Source: Patescibacteria group bacterium (lineage in GTDB: Bacteria; Patescibacteriota; Minisyncoccia; RBG-13-40-8-A). From it: a stretch of 37,097 nt of DNA. How positions within the stretch are numbered: position 1 is the stretch's first letter; every line of letters starts with the position of its first letter. The position numbers and the translations under genes were made by a program. Below are positions 30,344-37,097 of the stretch, piece after piece. The stretch is from assembly GCA_018897295.1 (NCBI GenBank), contig JAHILA010000013.1, forward strand, positions 1 through 37,097, written 5' to 3'. A model generated the notes under the pieces. The model ran no database searches and was not told where the DNA came from. It saw only the letters and a list, made by a program, of their open reading frames with translations.

Positions 30344-30841
30344 TTAATCAAGTTTTTCAACTAATTCAATAATTTTTTCAATGGTTCTATCTTCTTTGTC
30401 AAAAGAGAATTTGGCTTTCAGTTTCTTACCCTCTAAAATATGCGGCAACCAATATCTATCATCATCCCACATTTCATCAAAAGGAATTTTCCCGATTTCA
30501 AACCATTTTGGCAGCATCTCTTCGCTTTCTATCGGTTCTCCTTCCCATTCTTTGACTAGAAACAAATGAACTTGTTGATCCCAATTTTTTTCTTTTGGCT
30601 GTTCTGGAAAATAAAAATCAATAATTGCGGCTTTTTCGGGATTTTTAATTTTCACTCCGATTTCTTCTTCTGCCTCTCGGATGGCTGAATCAAAAACGGT
30701 TTCCCCTTTTTCTATATCCGTCTTTCCACCTACACCATTCCATCTCCCTTGGCCGAATCCTCTTTTTTTCATTGCCAAAAGAATTTCAGTAATTGAGCCT
30801 TTGTTTTCTTTTATTAACAAGCAAAGTGAAACCTGTCGCAT
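30344..30841 (-). CDS. NUDIX hydrolase, MTH1-like
   Basis: This 165-residue enzyme resembles 8-oxo-dGTP diphosphatases, which clean oxidised nucleotides. The RWNGVGGK lead-in and REAEEEIG of the Nudix box are clear. The box has two extra residues between the glycine and the first glutamate (GGKTDIEKGE). The C-terminal part (DDDRYWLPHILEGKKLKAKF) matches MTH1-type proteins. It has no ribosome site; AAATCT precedes the ATG. Confidence 0.88.
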   Translation of the reverse strand: MRQVSLCLLIKENKGSITEILLAMKKRGFGQGRWNGVGGKTDIEKGETVFDSAIREAEEEIGVKIKNPEKAAIIDFYFPEQPKEKNWDQQVHLFLVKEWEGEPIESEEMLPKWFEIGKIPFDEMWDDDRYWLPHILEGKKLKAKFSFDKEDRTIEKIIELVEKLD

Positions 30842-30845
30842 AGAT

Positions 30846-31208
30846 TTAACAAGTAGTATGTATTAAGGCATTAATCCGTTTACCGGATTTGGCTTTCTCA
30901 TTGTAAATCCCGATTGCCTTGGGCGTTTCGGTCATTATAACCTCAATACTCATAACTTTAAACTTATTTACTATTTCTTTATCTGGTTCCATTGCCCCGT
31001 CCTGGCCAGTTCCAATAATGATAATTTCCGGATTATTGCTTAACAACTCTTTAATTTCCCAATTCCCTATTTTGTGCGAAGTGTCAAAAAGTTTTTTTAA
31101 TTTTTCGCAATCCCGTTCCTCAACTTTCTCGCCAATAATTAAAACCTGGTGATATTTTTTGTTATCTATGACAACTTCGCCGAATTGAGTTGAGTCGATG
31201 TGAGGCAT
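30846..31208 (-). CDS. Mth938/DUF498-like protein
   Basis: This protein has the fold of the Mth938/NDUFAF3 family: MPHIDSTQFGEVVIDNKKYH at the start, then IIIIGTGQDG and the C-terminal AIGIYNEKAKSGKRINALIH. The family is small, mostly uncharacterised in bacteria, and in mitochondria it helps complex I assembly. The start is at MPHIDS (31208) with AAGG 8 nt upstream. The longer frame to 31259 is within the DUF2061 gene. Confidence 0.82.
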   Translation of the reverse strand: MPHIDSTQFGEVVIDNKKYHQVLIIGEKVEERDCEKLKKLFDTSHKIGNWEIKELLSNNPEIIIIGTGQDGAMEPDKEIVNKFKVMSIEVIMTETPKAIGIYNEKAKSGKRINALIHTTC

Positions 31209-31218
31209 GGCTTTTACC

Positions 31219-31419
31219 TTATTCCCTGCCCCAGACAACTCTACTCCAGGCGCGTTCATGGAAATAATAAAGAATTGTTTTTACCAATAAATCAATGCCT
31301 CCGATTGCCCCGGCTAAACTTATGCTGTCCGTAAAAATCCAGACCAAGAACATTGTAGAAATGGTAGCAATAATTCTAAAAGTAACTGTTTTCGCTATGC
31401 TTCTTTTTTTGGTTGGCAT
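31219..31419 (-). CDS. DUF2061 membrane protein
   Basis: This 66-residue protein matches DUF2061: KTVTFRIIATISTMFLVWIF as first helix, then AGAIGGIDLLVKTILYYFHE, then RAWSRV. Function unknown. AAAGGA precedes the ATG. Its stop is 10 nt before the Mth938-like start, so the two probably share an mRNA. Confidence 0.85.
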   Translation of the reverse strand: MPTKKRSIAKTVTFRIIATISTMFLVWIFTDSISLAGAIGGIDLLVKTILYYFHERAWSRVVWGRE

Positions 31420-31482
31420 ATTTTATTCCTTTGCATTTTTTAGTCGCAAAATCCAACTAACAAATCGCTGGTGAATTTATAA

Positions 31483-32079
31483 TTATTCTTTATCATTAGG
31501 ATTAAAGTATCCGCATTCAAGTTTTACATTCAAGCTGTCGCCTACAATTTCTATGGGCGCGTTTTCGTTTTCTTTCAATTGATTATGCCTGAAATTCAAG
31601 ATACAAGCCATATAATTTACGCGGTATCCACGCTGTCCTCCAGTCACTCCGTCAGCAATATTATTTATATCAATTTCATAATTATCATTAAAGAATTTTT
31701 CGATTTTATCATAATCCGCCCGTTTTATATCATCAACTTGATAAAGAACGCCGGAAATGGTTTTGTCTGCCCATGTTGTTCCATCAGAAACAATCCAATT
31801 AAAACTTGTCTCGCCTTTTGCTAAAAGGCCTATGCTCGAGGCCTGCATAACCCCATCAACTAAGTCAACAACCTGGTTAGAGCAAAACTCTTCAAAAATG
31901 CGCAAACATTTTTGCTTTGCCTCGCACCAGGAATACCCGGCAGAGCCGATGCAGTCGTGTTCATCTCTATCCCCTCCAATCGGCTGATTGTTGTTGCTGG
32001 GTTGAGGCCTGTAAAAAGCAAAATATCCCATTCCAGCGATTACGATTATAACTATTATAAATGTAAGTATCTTTTTCAT
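31483..32079 (-). CDS. exported protein with Cys-rich motif
   Basis: This 198-residue protein has an N-terminal membrane helix or signal (4-24), a proline/asparagine linker, then a Cys motif: HDCIGSAGYSWCEAKQKCLR, then FEEFC. This pattern is common in exported proteins of CPR and other bacteria. The C-terminal domain (about 75-198) is unassigned. Four cysteines in the motif and two later ones could form disulfides. Confidence 0.7.
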   Translation of the reverse strand: MKKILTFIIVIIVIAGMGYFAFYRPQPSNNNQPIGGDRDEHDCIGSAGYSWCEAKQKCLRIFEEFCSNQVVDLVDGVMQASSIGLLAKGETSFNWIVSDGTTWADKTISGVLYQVDDIKRADYDKIEKFFNDNYEIDINNIADGVTGGQRGYRVNYMACILNFRHNQLKENENAPIEIVGDSLNVKLECGYFNPNDKE

Positions 32080-32097
32080 CCCGTTAAATATTAATTA

Positions 32098-32391
32098 TTA
32101 GCCGTTCTTTTTGTTAAGATTCTCTAATTGTTTTTGTATCTTATCTAAAATATACTCCCGTTTCTCGTCGTCGCAGGCACCTTTATATTCTTCAATTAAT
32201 TTCTTGTCCAGCTGATCAAAATTATCGGCATATTTTCCCACCCAATCTAAAGCGCAAATATTTTTTTGCTCTGCATTAGTCATTTTCCTGATTTCGCAAA
32301 ATTCTTCAATCAACCGACGTTGTATTTCGCATTTTTCTTCAGTAGAAAGTTTTGTTTCAGATATTTTTCCTGATTCTAAATTGTTTTTCAT
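32098..32391 (-). CDS. small helical protein of unknown function
   Basis: This 97-residue, highly charged, all-helical protein has four cysteines (C17, C32, C46, C73 by eye). No family is recognised. It has no ribosome site, but a TTGAAA-17-TATAAT promoter ends 9 nt before ATG, so it is expressed from a near-leaderless mRNA. Confidence 0.6.
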   Translation of the reverse strand: MKNNLESGKISETKLSTEEKCEIQRRLIEEFCEIRKMTNAEQKNICALDWVGKYADNFDQLDKKLIEEYKGACDDEKREYILDKIQKQLENLNKKNG

Positions 32392-32400
32392 ATTATTTTT

Positions 32401-32429
32401 ATTATATCACTTTATTTTTATTTTTTCAA
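32401..32429 (-). promoter_or_regulatory. promoter of the small helical protein gene
   Basis: TTGAAA (32429-32424), 17-bp spacer, TATAAT (32406-32401), then 9 nt to the ATG. Confidence 0.65.
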
Positions 32430-32436
32430 CCTTTAA

Positions 32437-32472
32437 ATAAAAAGGCATTCTGTTCGATAGAATGCCTTTTTT
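32437..32472 (-). terminator. bidirectional-type terminator
   Basis: AAAGGCATTCT (32441-32451), 7-nt loop, AGAATGCCTTT (32459-32469), with A-run and T-run on the two sides. It ends the small membrane gene at 32479. Confidence 0.88.
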
Positions 32473-32478
32473 CTTTGG

Positions 32479-32667
32479 TCATTTTAAGGTTGTTGGCACA
32501 GCCGGATTTTTTCGTCTTTTCATCATCAAAAAACACATCAGTAGCAGGGCGACCAAAAACGTTACCAAAGAAAATAAAAACCACCCCAATGACCTTCCCC
32601 CTTTTTCAGCCATTATCCACAAATCAACAAACAAAAAGAACATCAGGCCGATACTTATTTTTTTCAT
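32479..32667 (-). CDS. small two-helix membrane protein
   Basis: This 62-residue protein has helices at about 4-20 and 26-48 and a basic tail (MMKRRKNPAVP). A strong GAGGAGG site 6 nt before the ATG and a terminator after the stop make it a real gene. No family is recognised; some CPR genomes have similar short membrane proteins. Confidence 0.72.
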   Translation of the reverse strand: MKKISIGLMFFLFVDLWIMAEKGGRSLGWFLFSLVTFLVALLLMCFLMMKRRKNPAVPTTLK

Positions 32668-32684
32668 CTCTGCACCTCCTCGTA

Positions 32685-33002
32685 TTATTTTCTGGATTTA
32701 TACATATTCCTCATAATCATATTACTTAAATATGCAGCAAAAACCATACGCGATTCTTGTTTTTGAGGAATTTTATTTTTATATTCAACGATTTCATCTT
32801 GTGCTTTTTCCCAGTCAGTATTCACTAATTCCCACATTCTTTGGTCTTCTTTTATTAATTCATCTATATCTTCAAAACGTTTAAAATGACCGGTTTTGTT
32901 TTCTGTTTTTTCTTTTTCCTGCTTAATTAATCCTTGAACCATTGACTTAAACTCTTGCAATGATAAAGGATTTTCGTTTGATTTATTATTTATGTTTTCC
33001 AT
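32685..33002 (-). CDS. small helical protein of unknown function
   Basis: This 105-residue protein is charged and helical with the segment KRFEDIDELIKEDQRMWELV and a basic C-terminus (MRNMYKSRK). No family is recognised. A TTGACA-17-TATCAT promoter ends 7 nt before the ATG and no ribosome site is present, so a leaderless start is likely. Confidence 0.6.
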   Translation of the reverse strand: MENINNKSNENPLSLQEFKSMVQGLIKQEKEKTENKTGHFKRFEDIDELIKEDQRMWELVNTDWEKAQDEIVEYKNKIPQKQESRMVFAAYLSNMIMRNMYKSRK

Positions 33003-33009
33003 ATATTAT

Positions 33010-33038
33010 ATGATAGCAAATTTAAAACATTTTGTCAA
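33010..33038 (-). promoter_or_regulatory. promoter of the 33002 gene, predicted leaderless
   Basis: TTGACA (33038-33033), 17-bp spacer, TATCAT (33015-33010), 7 nt to the ATG. It overlaps the 3' end of the P-type ATPase gene. Confidence 0.65.
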
Positions 33039-35646
33039 AGCTCGTGTTTATTGGCTTGGCACAAAAAATTCTCTTCTTGAAAAATTCAATTAATACAATT
33101 TCTACTAAGGTTATGCCAAAAATTATAAGCCATTCAATTATGCCTAAGGGTTGAGTAGCTAAAAGTTTTTGCAACGGCGAAAAATAAATAGCTCCAATAA
33201 GCAAAATTAAACTAATGGCTACACCACCAACTAAATAACGATTTGAAAATATGTCTTTTCTAAAAATTGTTCTTTTGAACGAACGAACACTAAAAGCAAA
33301 AAATAAAGAATCAAAACAGATAAGGGTGAATACTATTGTTCTTGTTTTATCTAAGTCTCCGGTTGTCTTCCAAAAAAAGAAGAATAAAAGGAGCGCTACC
33401 AAACCAGAGATAAAGAAAATGGCAGTCATCCAAAGTTTTAATGGTTTATTTAATATCGGCTCCTTGGGATTTCTTGGTTTCTCATCCATTACTCCTTTTG
33501 TCTCTTGTTCGGCGGTAAGGGCAATGCCTGGAAAACCGTCCTCAACAAGATTTATCCAAAGAATCTGAGCAGGCAACAACGGAAGAGGGAATCCCATTGC
33601 CATAGTTGTTAAAAATAAAAAGAGTTCAGAAAAATCATCCGCCACAAGATACACAAACACTTTCCGAATATTTCCAAAAATCACTCTACCTTGCTCAATT
33701 GCTTTTACTACGGTTTTAAAATTGTCGTCCAACAACACTAAATCAGCCACTTCTTTTGCCACATCTGTGCCAGAACCGACAGCAACTCCAATATCAGCAG
33801 ATTTGAGGGCTGGGGCATCATTAACGCCATCGCCAAGCATTGCCACCACTTCTCCGTTGGATTGCAGTGCATTAACAATTCTTAATTTATGGCGGGGTGA
33901 GACACGAGCGTAAATAGAAATATGTTTCGCTTTTTCTTTTAGCTCAGTATCGCTTATAATTTCTAAGTCCTTGCCTTCAATTATGTTTTCGTCTTTTGCT
34001 TCAAGACCAATTTCTTCAGCAATGGCTTTAGCAGTAAGTTTATGATCTCCTGTAACAATGACTGTGCGAATGCCAGCTTTTTTGGTAATTGCGATTGACT
34101 CTTTCGCATCCTGACGAAGCGGATCTTTGAGAGCGATAAAACCAATAAGTGAAAGCTCTTTAACTAACTCTGTAAGATTTTGGTATTTTGTTTCAGCGTT
34201 ATAATCTTTATGGGCGCAAGCAAGAACTCGTAAACCTTTTCGGGTAAGTGTTTCCAGTTTTGCTATTAATTTATCTGTTTCGGCTGTTCCTAATTTCTTT
34301 TTTCTGCCATCAACATCCAAATTAGTAGAACGAGCGATAATTTCTTCTGGCGCACCAAGAACGTAAAGCATGTTTTTATTTTCATTTTTACGGTGAAGCG
34401 TTGCAGCGAATTTGTAATCTGATTCGAAACTGATTCTGTCCAATATAGGATATTGTTTTTCTAATTCCTTTTTATCCAAACCCGATTGCATTCCCGCCAA
34501 AAGTAATGCCTGTTCAGTTGGTCTGCCTCGTACCACCCATTCTTGTAATTCCGCTCCTGGATTTTCCACGAAAGCATCGTTTGCCAAAGTAGCGATTTTC
34601 AATGCCGAAATGTGCGACTCAACACCATTGGCATTTTCGCCTTTAGCAAGTCCATTAATGTTATCGTTCATCAGTTCTCTTGTGTTCGTTAAAATATGGC
34701 TTACTTGCATTTTCCCTTCGGTGAGAGTTCCTGTTTTGTCTGTACAGATAACAGTTACGCTTCCTAAGGTTTCCGTTGCGGAAAGTTTTCTCACTAAACC
34801 ATTCTGTTTGAAAATACGTCGCATTCCAAAGACAAGTATAATGGTAATAGCAGGAAGTAATCCTTCGGGTATTACTGAAACCGTTAGGGCTAATGAGGTA
34901 ATAAAAATATCGGCAAAAGATTTTTCCGTGAAATAACCAACAATAATAATAATTGAAATAATAAAAAGAATAAATATTCCAATAATTTGTGAAAGTGAGG
35001 CAATTTTTTTTTGAAGTGGAGTTTTACGTTCTTTTGTTTCTTTAAGAAGTGATACAATTTCACCGATTTGTGTATCAATCCCGATAGCGACAATCACTAT
35101 TGTCGCCCGTCCTTCATCCACGATCGTACCCATAAAAACCATATTAGCTCTTTCAACTTCTTTCTCAACCGCCTGTGATTCCCCGGTAAGACTTGCTTCA
35201 TTTATTTTTAATCCTTTTGATTCAATAATGCGTCCATCGGCTGGCACCTTATCTCCTGACTTCAAAAATACCACATCTCCAACAACCAACTCTTCGCTAT
35301 CTATTTCTTTTTCGCAACCATCCCTTAAAACTCTCGTCCTGAATTTTACCATTTTTTTTAAGGCAAGAAGTGATTTATTGGCTTTATTCTCTTGAAAAAA
35401 CCCAACAGTAGTGTTAATGAGTAATACAATAATAATAAGAATGGAATCCGAATAGTGTTTTAATAGAAAAGAAATAACAACAGTCGCAATTAAAATATAC
35501 ATTAAGGGACTGTTAAACTGACTTAAAAATAGCCGTATTTTTGAATACGGTTTTTCTTGAGGAAGAGTGTTTCGCCCAAATTCCCTAAGTCTCTTTATCA
35601 CCTCCGAATTGGCGAGACCGTCTTTTTTACTTCCAATTTGTCTCAT
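33022..35646 (-). CDS. P2-type cation ATPase (Ca2+/Na+ pump type)
   Basis: This 874-residue pump moves cations out of the cytoplasm with ATP. The N-terminal cation-ATPase domain is followed by TGES (154-157) in the actuator, PEGL (259-262) in helix 4, DKTGTLT (302-308) with the phosphorylated aspartate, LGAPEEI in the nucleotide domain, TGDHKLTA and GDGVNDAPAL in the P domain. The last helices include WINLVEDGFPGIAL, like the NLVTDGLPALAL of Ca2+ pumps. The ion, Ca2+ or another, is inferred. TAGAAT lies 6 nt before ATG with no Shine-Dalgarno site. Confidence 0.95.
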   Translation of the reverse strand: MRQIGSKKDGLANSEVIKRLREFGRNTLPQEKPYSKIRLFLSQFNSPLMYILIATVVISFLLKHYSDSILIIIVLLINTTVGFFQENKANKSLLALKKMVKFRTRVLRDGCEKEIDSEELVVGDVVFLKSGDKVPADGRIIESKGLKINEASLTGESQAVEKEVERANMVFMGTIVDEGRATIVIVAIGIDTQIGEIVSLLKETKERKTPLQKKIASLSQIIGIFILFIISIIIIVGYFTEKSFADIFITSLALTVSVIPEGLLPAITIILVFGMRRIFKQNGLVRKLSATETLGSVTVICTDKTGTLTEGKMQVSHILTNTRELMNDNINGLAKGENANGVESHISALKIATLANDAFVENPGAELQEWVVRGRPTEQALLLAGMQSGLDKKELEKQYPILDRISFESDYKFAATLHRKNENKNMLYVLGAPEEIIARSTNLDVDGRKKKLGTAETDKLIAKLETLTRKGLRVLACAHKDYNAETKYQNLTELVKELSLIGFIALKDPLRQDAKESIAITKKAGIRTVIVTGDHKLTAKAIAEEIGLEAKDENIIEGKDLEIISDTELKEKAKHISIYARVSPRHKLRIVNALQSNGEVVAMLGDGVNDAPALKSADIGVAVGSGTDVAKEVADLVLLDDNFKTVVKAIEQGRVIFGNIRKVFVYLVADDFSELFLFLTTMAMGFPLPLLPAQILWINLVEDGFPGIALTAEQETKGVMDEKPRNPKEPILNKPLKLWMTAIFFISGLVALLLFFFFWKTTGDLDKTRTIVFTLICFDSLFFAFSVRSFKRTIFRKDIFSNRYLVGGVAISLILLIGAIYFSPLQKLLATQPLGIIEWLIIFGITLVEIVLIEFFKKRIFCAKPINTSFDKMF

Positions 35647-35778
35647 AGATTTATTCTACCACTTTTTTAAACTAAAAACCCCATCAATTAAATATGATCG
35701 GGACTTTTAGCATTCAGGTAGATGAACACACATAATAGTATAGCCCACCCTGATTCCTAGAATTTCGCCTTATGATTT

Positions 35779-35949
35779 CTATTCTTCTGTGGGTTTTGAT
35801 TCTTCTCCTGTTGGAATAGATTCATCAGCGGTTGGAGGGGTAACATTTGATTCCTGTTCTGTTCCTAATTCCTCTACTAAAACTTCGTTATCGGTAGGAC
35901 AATTTCCTGCAACCTCGCTCTGATAACCGCATTTTGGACATTTAAACAT
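35779..35949 (-). CDS. short zinc-ribbon-like protein with acidic tail
   Basis: This 56-residue protein starts MFKCPKCGYQSEVAGNCPTD. Three cysteines (C4, C7, C17) match a zinc ribbon, but the fourth ligand is aspartate where related proteins usually have CPxC. The rest is acidic and proline/threonine rich, probably disordered. Its own TTGACG-17-TATAGT promoter is 84 nt upstream. AAGGGG lies about 11 nt before the ATG. Confidence 0.7.
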   Translation of the reverse strand: MFKCPKCGYQSEVAGNCPTDNEVLVEELGTEQESNVTPPTADESIPTGEESKPTEE

Positions 35950-36032
35950 GTTATTTTAGCCCCTTGCAATTCTTCAGAACCACAAGTAGCTTAATTAAAT
36001 TAATTATTGCGACCTTTTAGAATAGTATTTTA

Positions 36033-36061
36033 ACTATATCTGGTTATAAATATATCGTCAA
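36033..36061 (-). promoter_or_regulatory. promoter of the zinc-ribbon-like gene
   Basis: TTGACG (36061-36056), 17-bp spacer, TATAGT (36038-36033). The leader of about 77 nt shows no strong fold. I see no feature in the rest of the 35950-36084 gap, nor in 35647-35778. Confidence 0.6.
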
Positions 36062-36084
36062 CACCATTATTGTAATAATCTTAT

Positions 36085-36744
36085 TTATTTATTAAATAAT
36101 CTCACTAACCAACCGAATAAACTGAATTTGCTTTCGTTTACTTCAATAAACGAATTTATTCTTGTCTGTTCTTCCTCCATGGTTTGGATTTGTTCTTGAA
36201 GCGCTGTCTCATCTGTTTGGTTCTGGGTTTGCTCCATTAGTTGGTTAAGTTGTTCAATCCTGTTTCTTAATTGAACCATTTCACTACGTAAGGCACCGGT
36301 ATTTTTATAACTTGTACCAATCAAGAATGTTTTAATCTTGTTTCTTTTCTGAACCGCCTCAATTTGATTGACAACTTGCTCCTGAACTCTCTCTTGTTCT
36401 TGGGCAATAACTCTAACCTGTTCTCCTATCCCACTCTTTTCATTTTCAACAACATCCAATAATTCTTGCACAACATTAGAAACAGTATTACGATACGTCT
36501 CTCCATTAACGGTTTTTGCCTATTCTTTCATTTGTTGCTTTGTCTGGATTTGCTGTTCTTCTCCTTGATTCTGAATTTGCTGCTGAGTTTGAGTTTGGTT
36601 CTGGGTTTGGATTTGTGAATCTTCTCCCTGATTCTGGGTTTGGGTCTGAGTATCTTGTTGCTGTTGGTTTTGCTGTTGGGCGAAAACTGGTACAAAATTA
36701 AACGTCAAAAAAGCAATCAAGATTCCGATAAAGATATTTTTCAT
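36085..36744 (-). pseudogene. Q-rich exported coiled-coil gene split by an amber codon
   Basis: The frame from 36744 has a signal peptide (to about residue 22, VFAQQ), a low-complexity Q/T/N-rich stretch, and ends at TAG (36522-36520). The same frame continues without another stop to 36085, giving AKTVNGETYRNTVSNVVQEL, then the helical region with KIKTFLIGTSYKNTGALRSE, and ends FSLFGWLVRLF. In CPR genomes I recall such proteins as one polypeptide. One C-to-T change (CAG to TAG) would explain the split. Other genes here end in TAG, so general recoding is unlikely. Confidence 0.75.
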
Positions 36745-36845
36745 AAGTTTTTTGTTTTTTAGTTAAAAATTAATTATTATCACGAATTATTAATCAACCT
36801 TTGTTTTAATTATAACTAATTTTAATTAAAAAGTAAAATCTCGGA

Positions 36846-36874
36846 TTGATTTAAAAATTATTTTATAATATACT
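36846..36874 (+). promoter_or_regulatory. promoter of tRNA-Asn
   Basis: TTGATT (36846-36851), 17-bp spacer, TATACT (36869-36874). The predicted start is within 2 nt of the mature tRNA. A TATAAT at 36864-36869 overlaps it. Confidence 0.55.
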
Positions 36875-36882
36875 ATAAATAT

Positions 36883-36957
36883 TCCGCAGTAGCTCAATGG
36901 TAGAGCAGCTCCCTGTTAAGGAGTTGGTTGTAGGTTCGAGTCCTACCTGCGGAGCCA
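36883..36957 (+). tRNA. tRNA-Asn (GTT)
   Basis: Perfect 7-bp acceptor stem (36883-36889 with 36947-36953), D stem GCTC/GAGC, anticodon stem GCTCC/GGAGT with loop CTGTTAA, so the anticodon is GTT (36915-36917). T stem GTAGG/CCTAC has the TTCGAGT loop. Discriminator G is followed by an encoded CCA (36955-36957). Confidence 0.98.
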
Positions 36958-36984
36958 AATTGTATGTTCGGCGTTTGTTGCCTC

Positions 36985-37060
36985 GGCGCAAAGCGCCTCG
37001 GCACGCCCGCCAAAGGCGGGCAAGGTTGATTTTAAAAGGATTTGCCACGCTCCGCGTGGC
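36985..37060. repeat. cluster of three GC-rich hairpins after tRNA-Asn
   Basis: GGCGC-AAA-GCGCC (36985-36997), GCCCGCC-AAA-GGCGGGC (37005-37021, then AAG), and GCCACGC-TCC-GCGTGGC (37044-37060). The middle one ends GGGCAAG like other members of the family. One may end the tRNA transcript. Nothing else is visible to the end of the window. Confidence 0.75.
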
Positions 37061-37097
37061 TCAAAAAACAATTCCCGTTCCCGCAAAATTCGGTTCG

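Noticed and set aside
32352-32729. Plus-strand ORF of 125 codons
   Set aside because: It reads through a terminator and two minus-strand genes with strong start signals; no motif.
36520-36522. Genome-wide recoding of TAG
   Set aside because: SWIB, the zinc-ribbon gene and the first GT4 gene end at TAG where proteins should end, so TAG is a normal stop.
36863-37048. Minus-strand ORF over tRNA-Asn ending PTTNSLTGSCSTIELLRN
   Set aside because: It is the translated complement of a tRNA, a well-known spurious prediction. The tRNA folds perfectly.

Overview
The window looks like chromosome from a Candidate Phyla Radiation bacterium (Patescibacteria, Parcubacteria-type). This is inferred from the low GC, short intergenic gaps, many small single-pass membrane or exported proteins, and a characteristic gene set: PEGA protein, SWIB protein, DUF5680, HExxH metallopeptidase, DUF2061, slipin, MscL, and a Q-rich exported coiled-coil protein. 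Nearly all genes lie on the minus strand. Exceptions are the PEGA gene, the SWIB gene and tRNA-Asn. I had no database access, so family names rest on recognised motifs.

Layout. (1) 1-4260: two GT4 glycosyltransferases and mreB in an overlapping operon, divergent from a PEGA membrane protein. (2) 4386-7402: a small membrane protein, an FAD/Fe-S oxidoreductase preceded by an unassigned structured RNA, and a PAP2 phosphatase preceded by a covarying hairpin. (3) 7403-11855: a foreign-looking module of GT2 synthase, an internally duplicated exported protein, an unknown anchored protein and a DUF5658-like protein. Tandem 37-bp repeats resembling an IS end lie upstream. (4) 11887-17751: a long operon tkt-dedA-rlmE-prmC-purD-SET headed by a second copy of the hairpin. 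(5) 17923-22091: two exported proteins, ychF, rarA, a cold-shock protein and the SWIB gene. (6) 22072-24676: a DUF5680 gene and two radical SAM genes between direct repeats made of the SWIB gene 3' end plus its terminator. (7) 24674-26285: small membrane proteins, mscL, metallopeptidase, a DUF167 remnant and a frameshifted mini-gene. (8) 26337-28398: a very AT-rich type II restriction-modification pair. (9) 28531-33002: slipin, nucleotide-related enzymes, NUDIX and small proteins. (10) 33022-37097: P-type ATPase, a zinc-ribbon protein, a Q-rich exported gene split by an amber codon, tRNA-Asn and a cluster of GC-rich hairpins.

Three signals cut across the window. Short GC-rich palindromic elements, often ending in CTTGCCC/GGGCAAG, sit in frame inside essential-looking genes, much like Rickettsia palindromic elements. 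Several genes lack a Shine-Dalgarno site and have a -10 box only 6-7 nt before ATG, which predicts leaderless mRNAs, while other genes carry strong AGGAGG sites. Two non-coding structures, the 6508-6691 RNA and the 7250/17753 hairpin pair, are the best candidates for undescribed biology.
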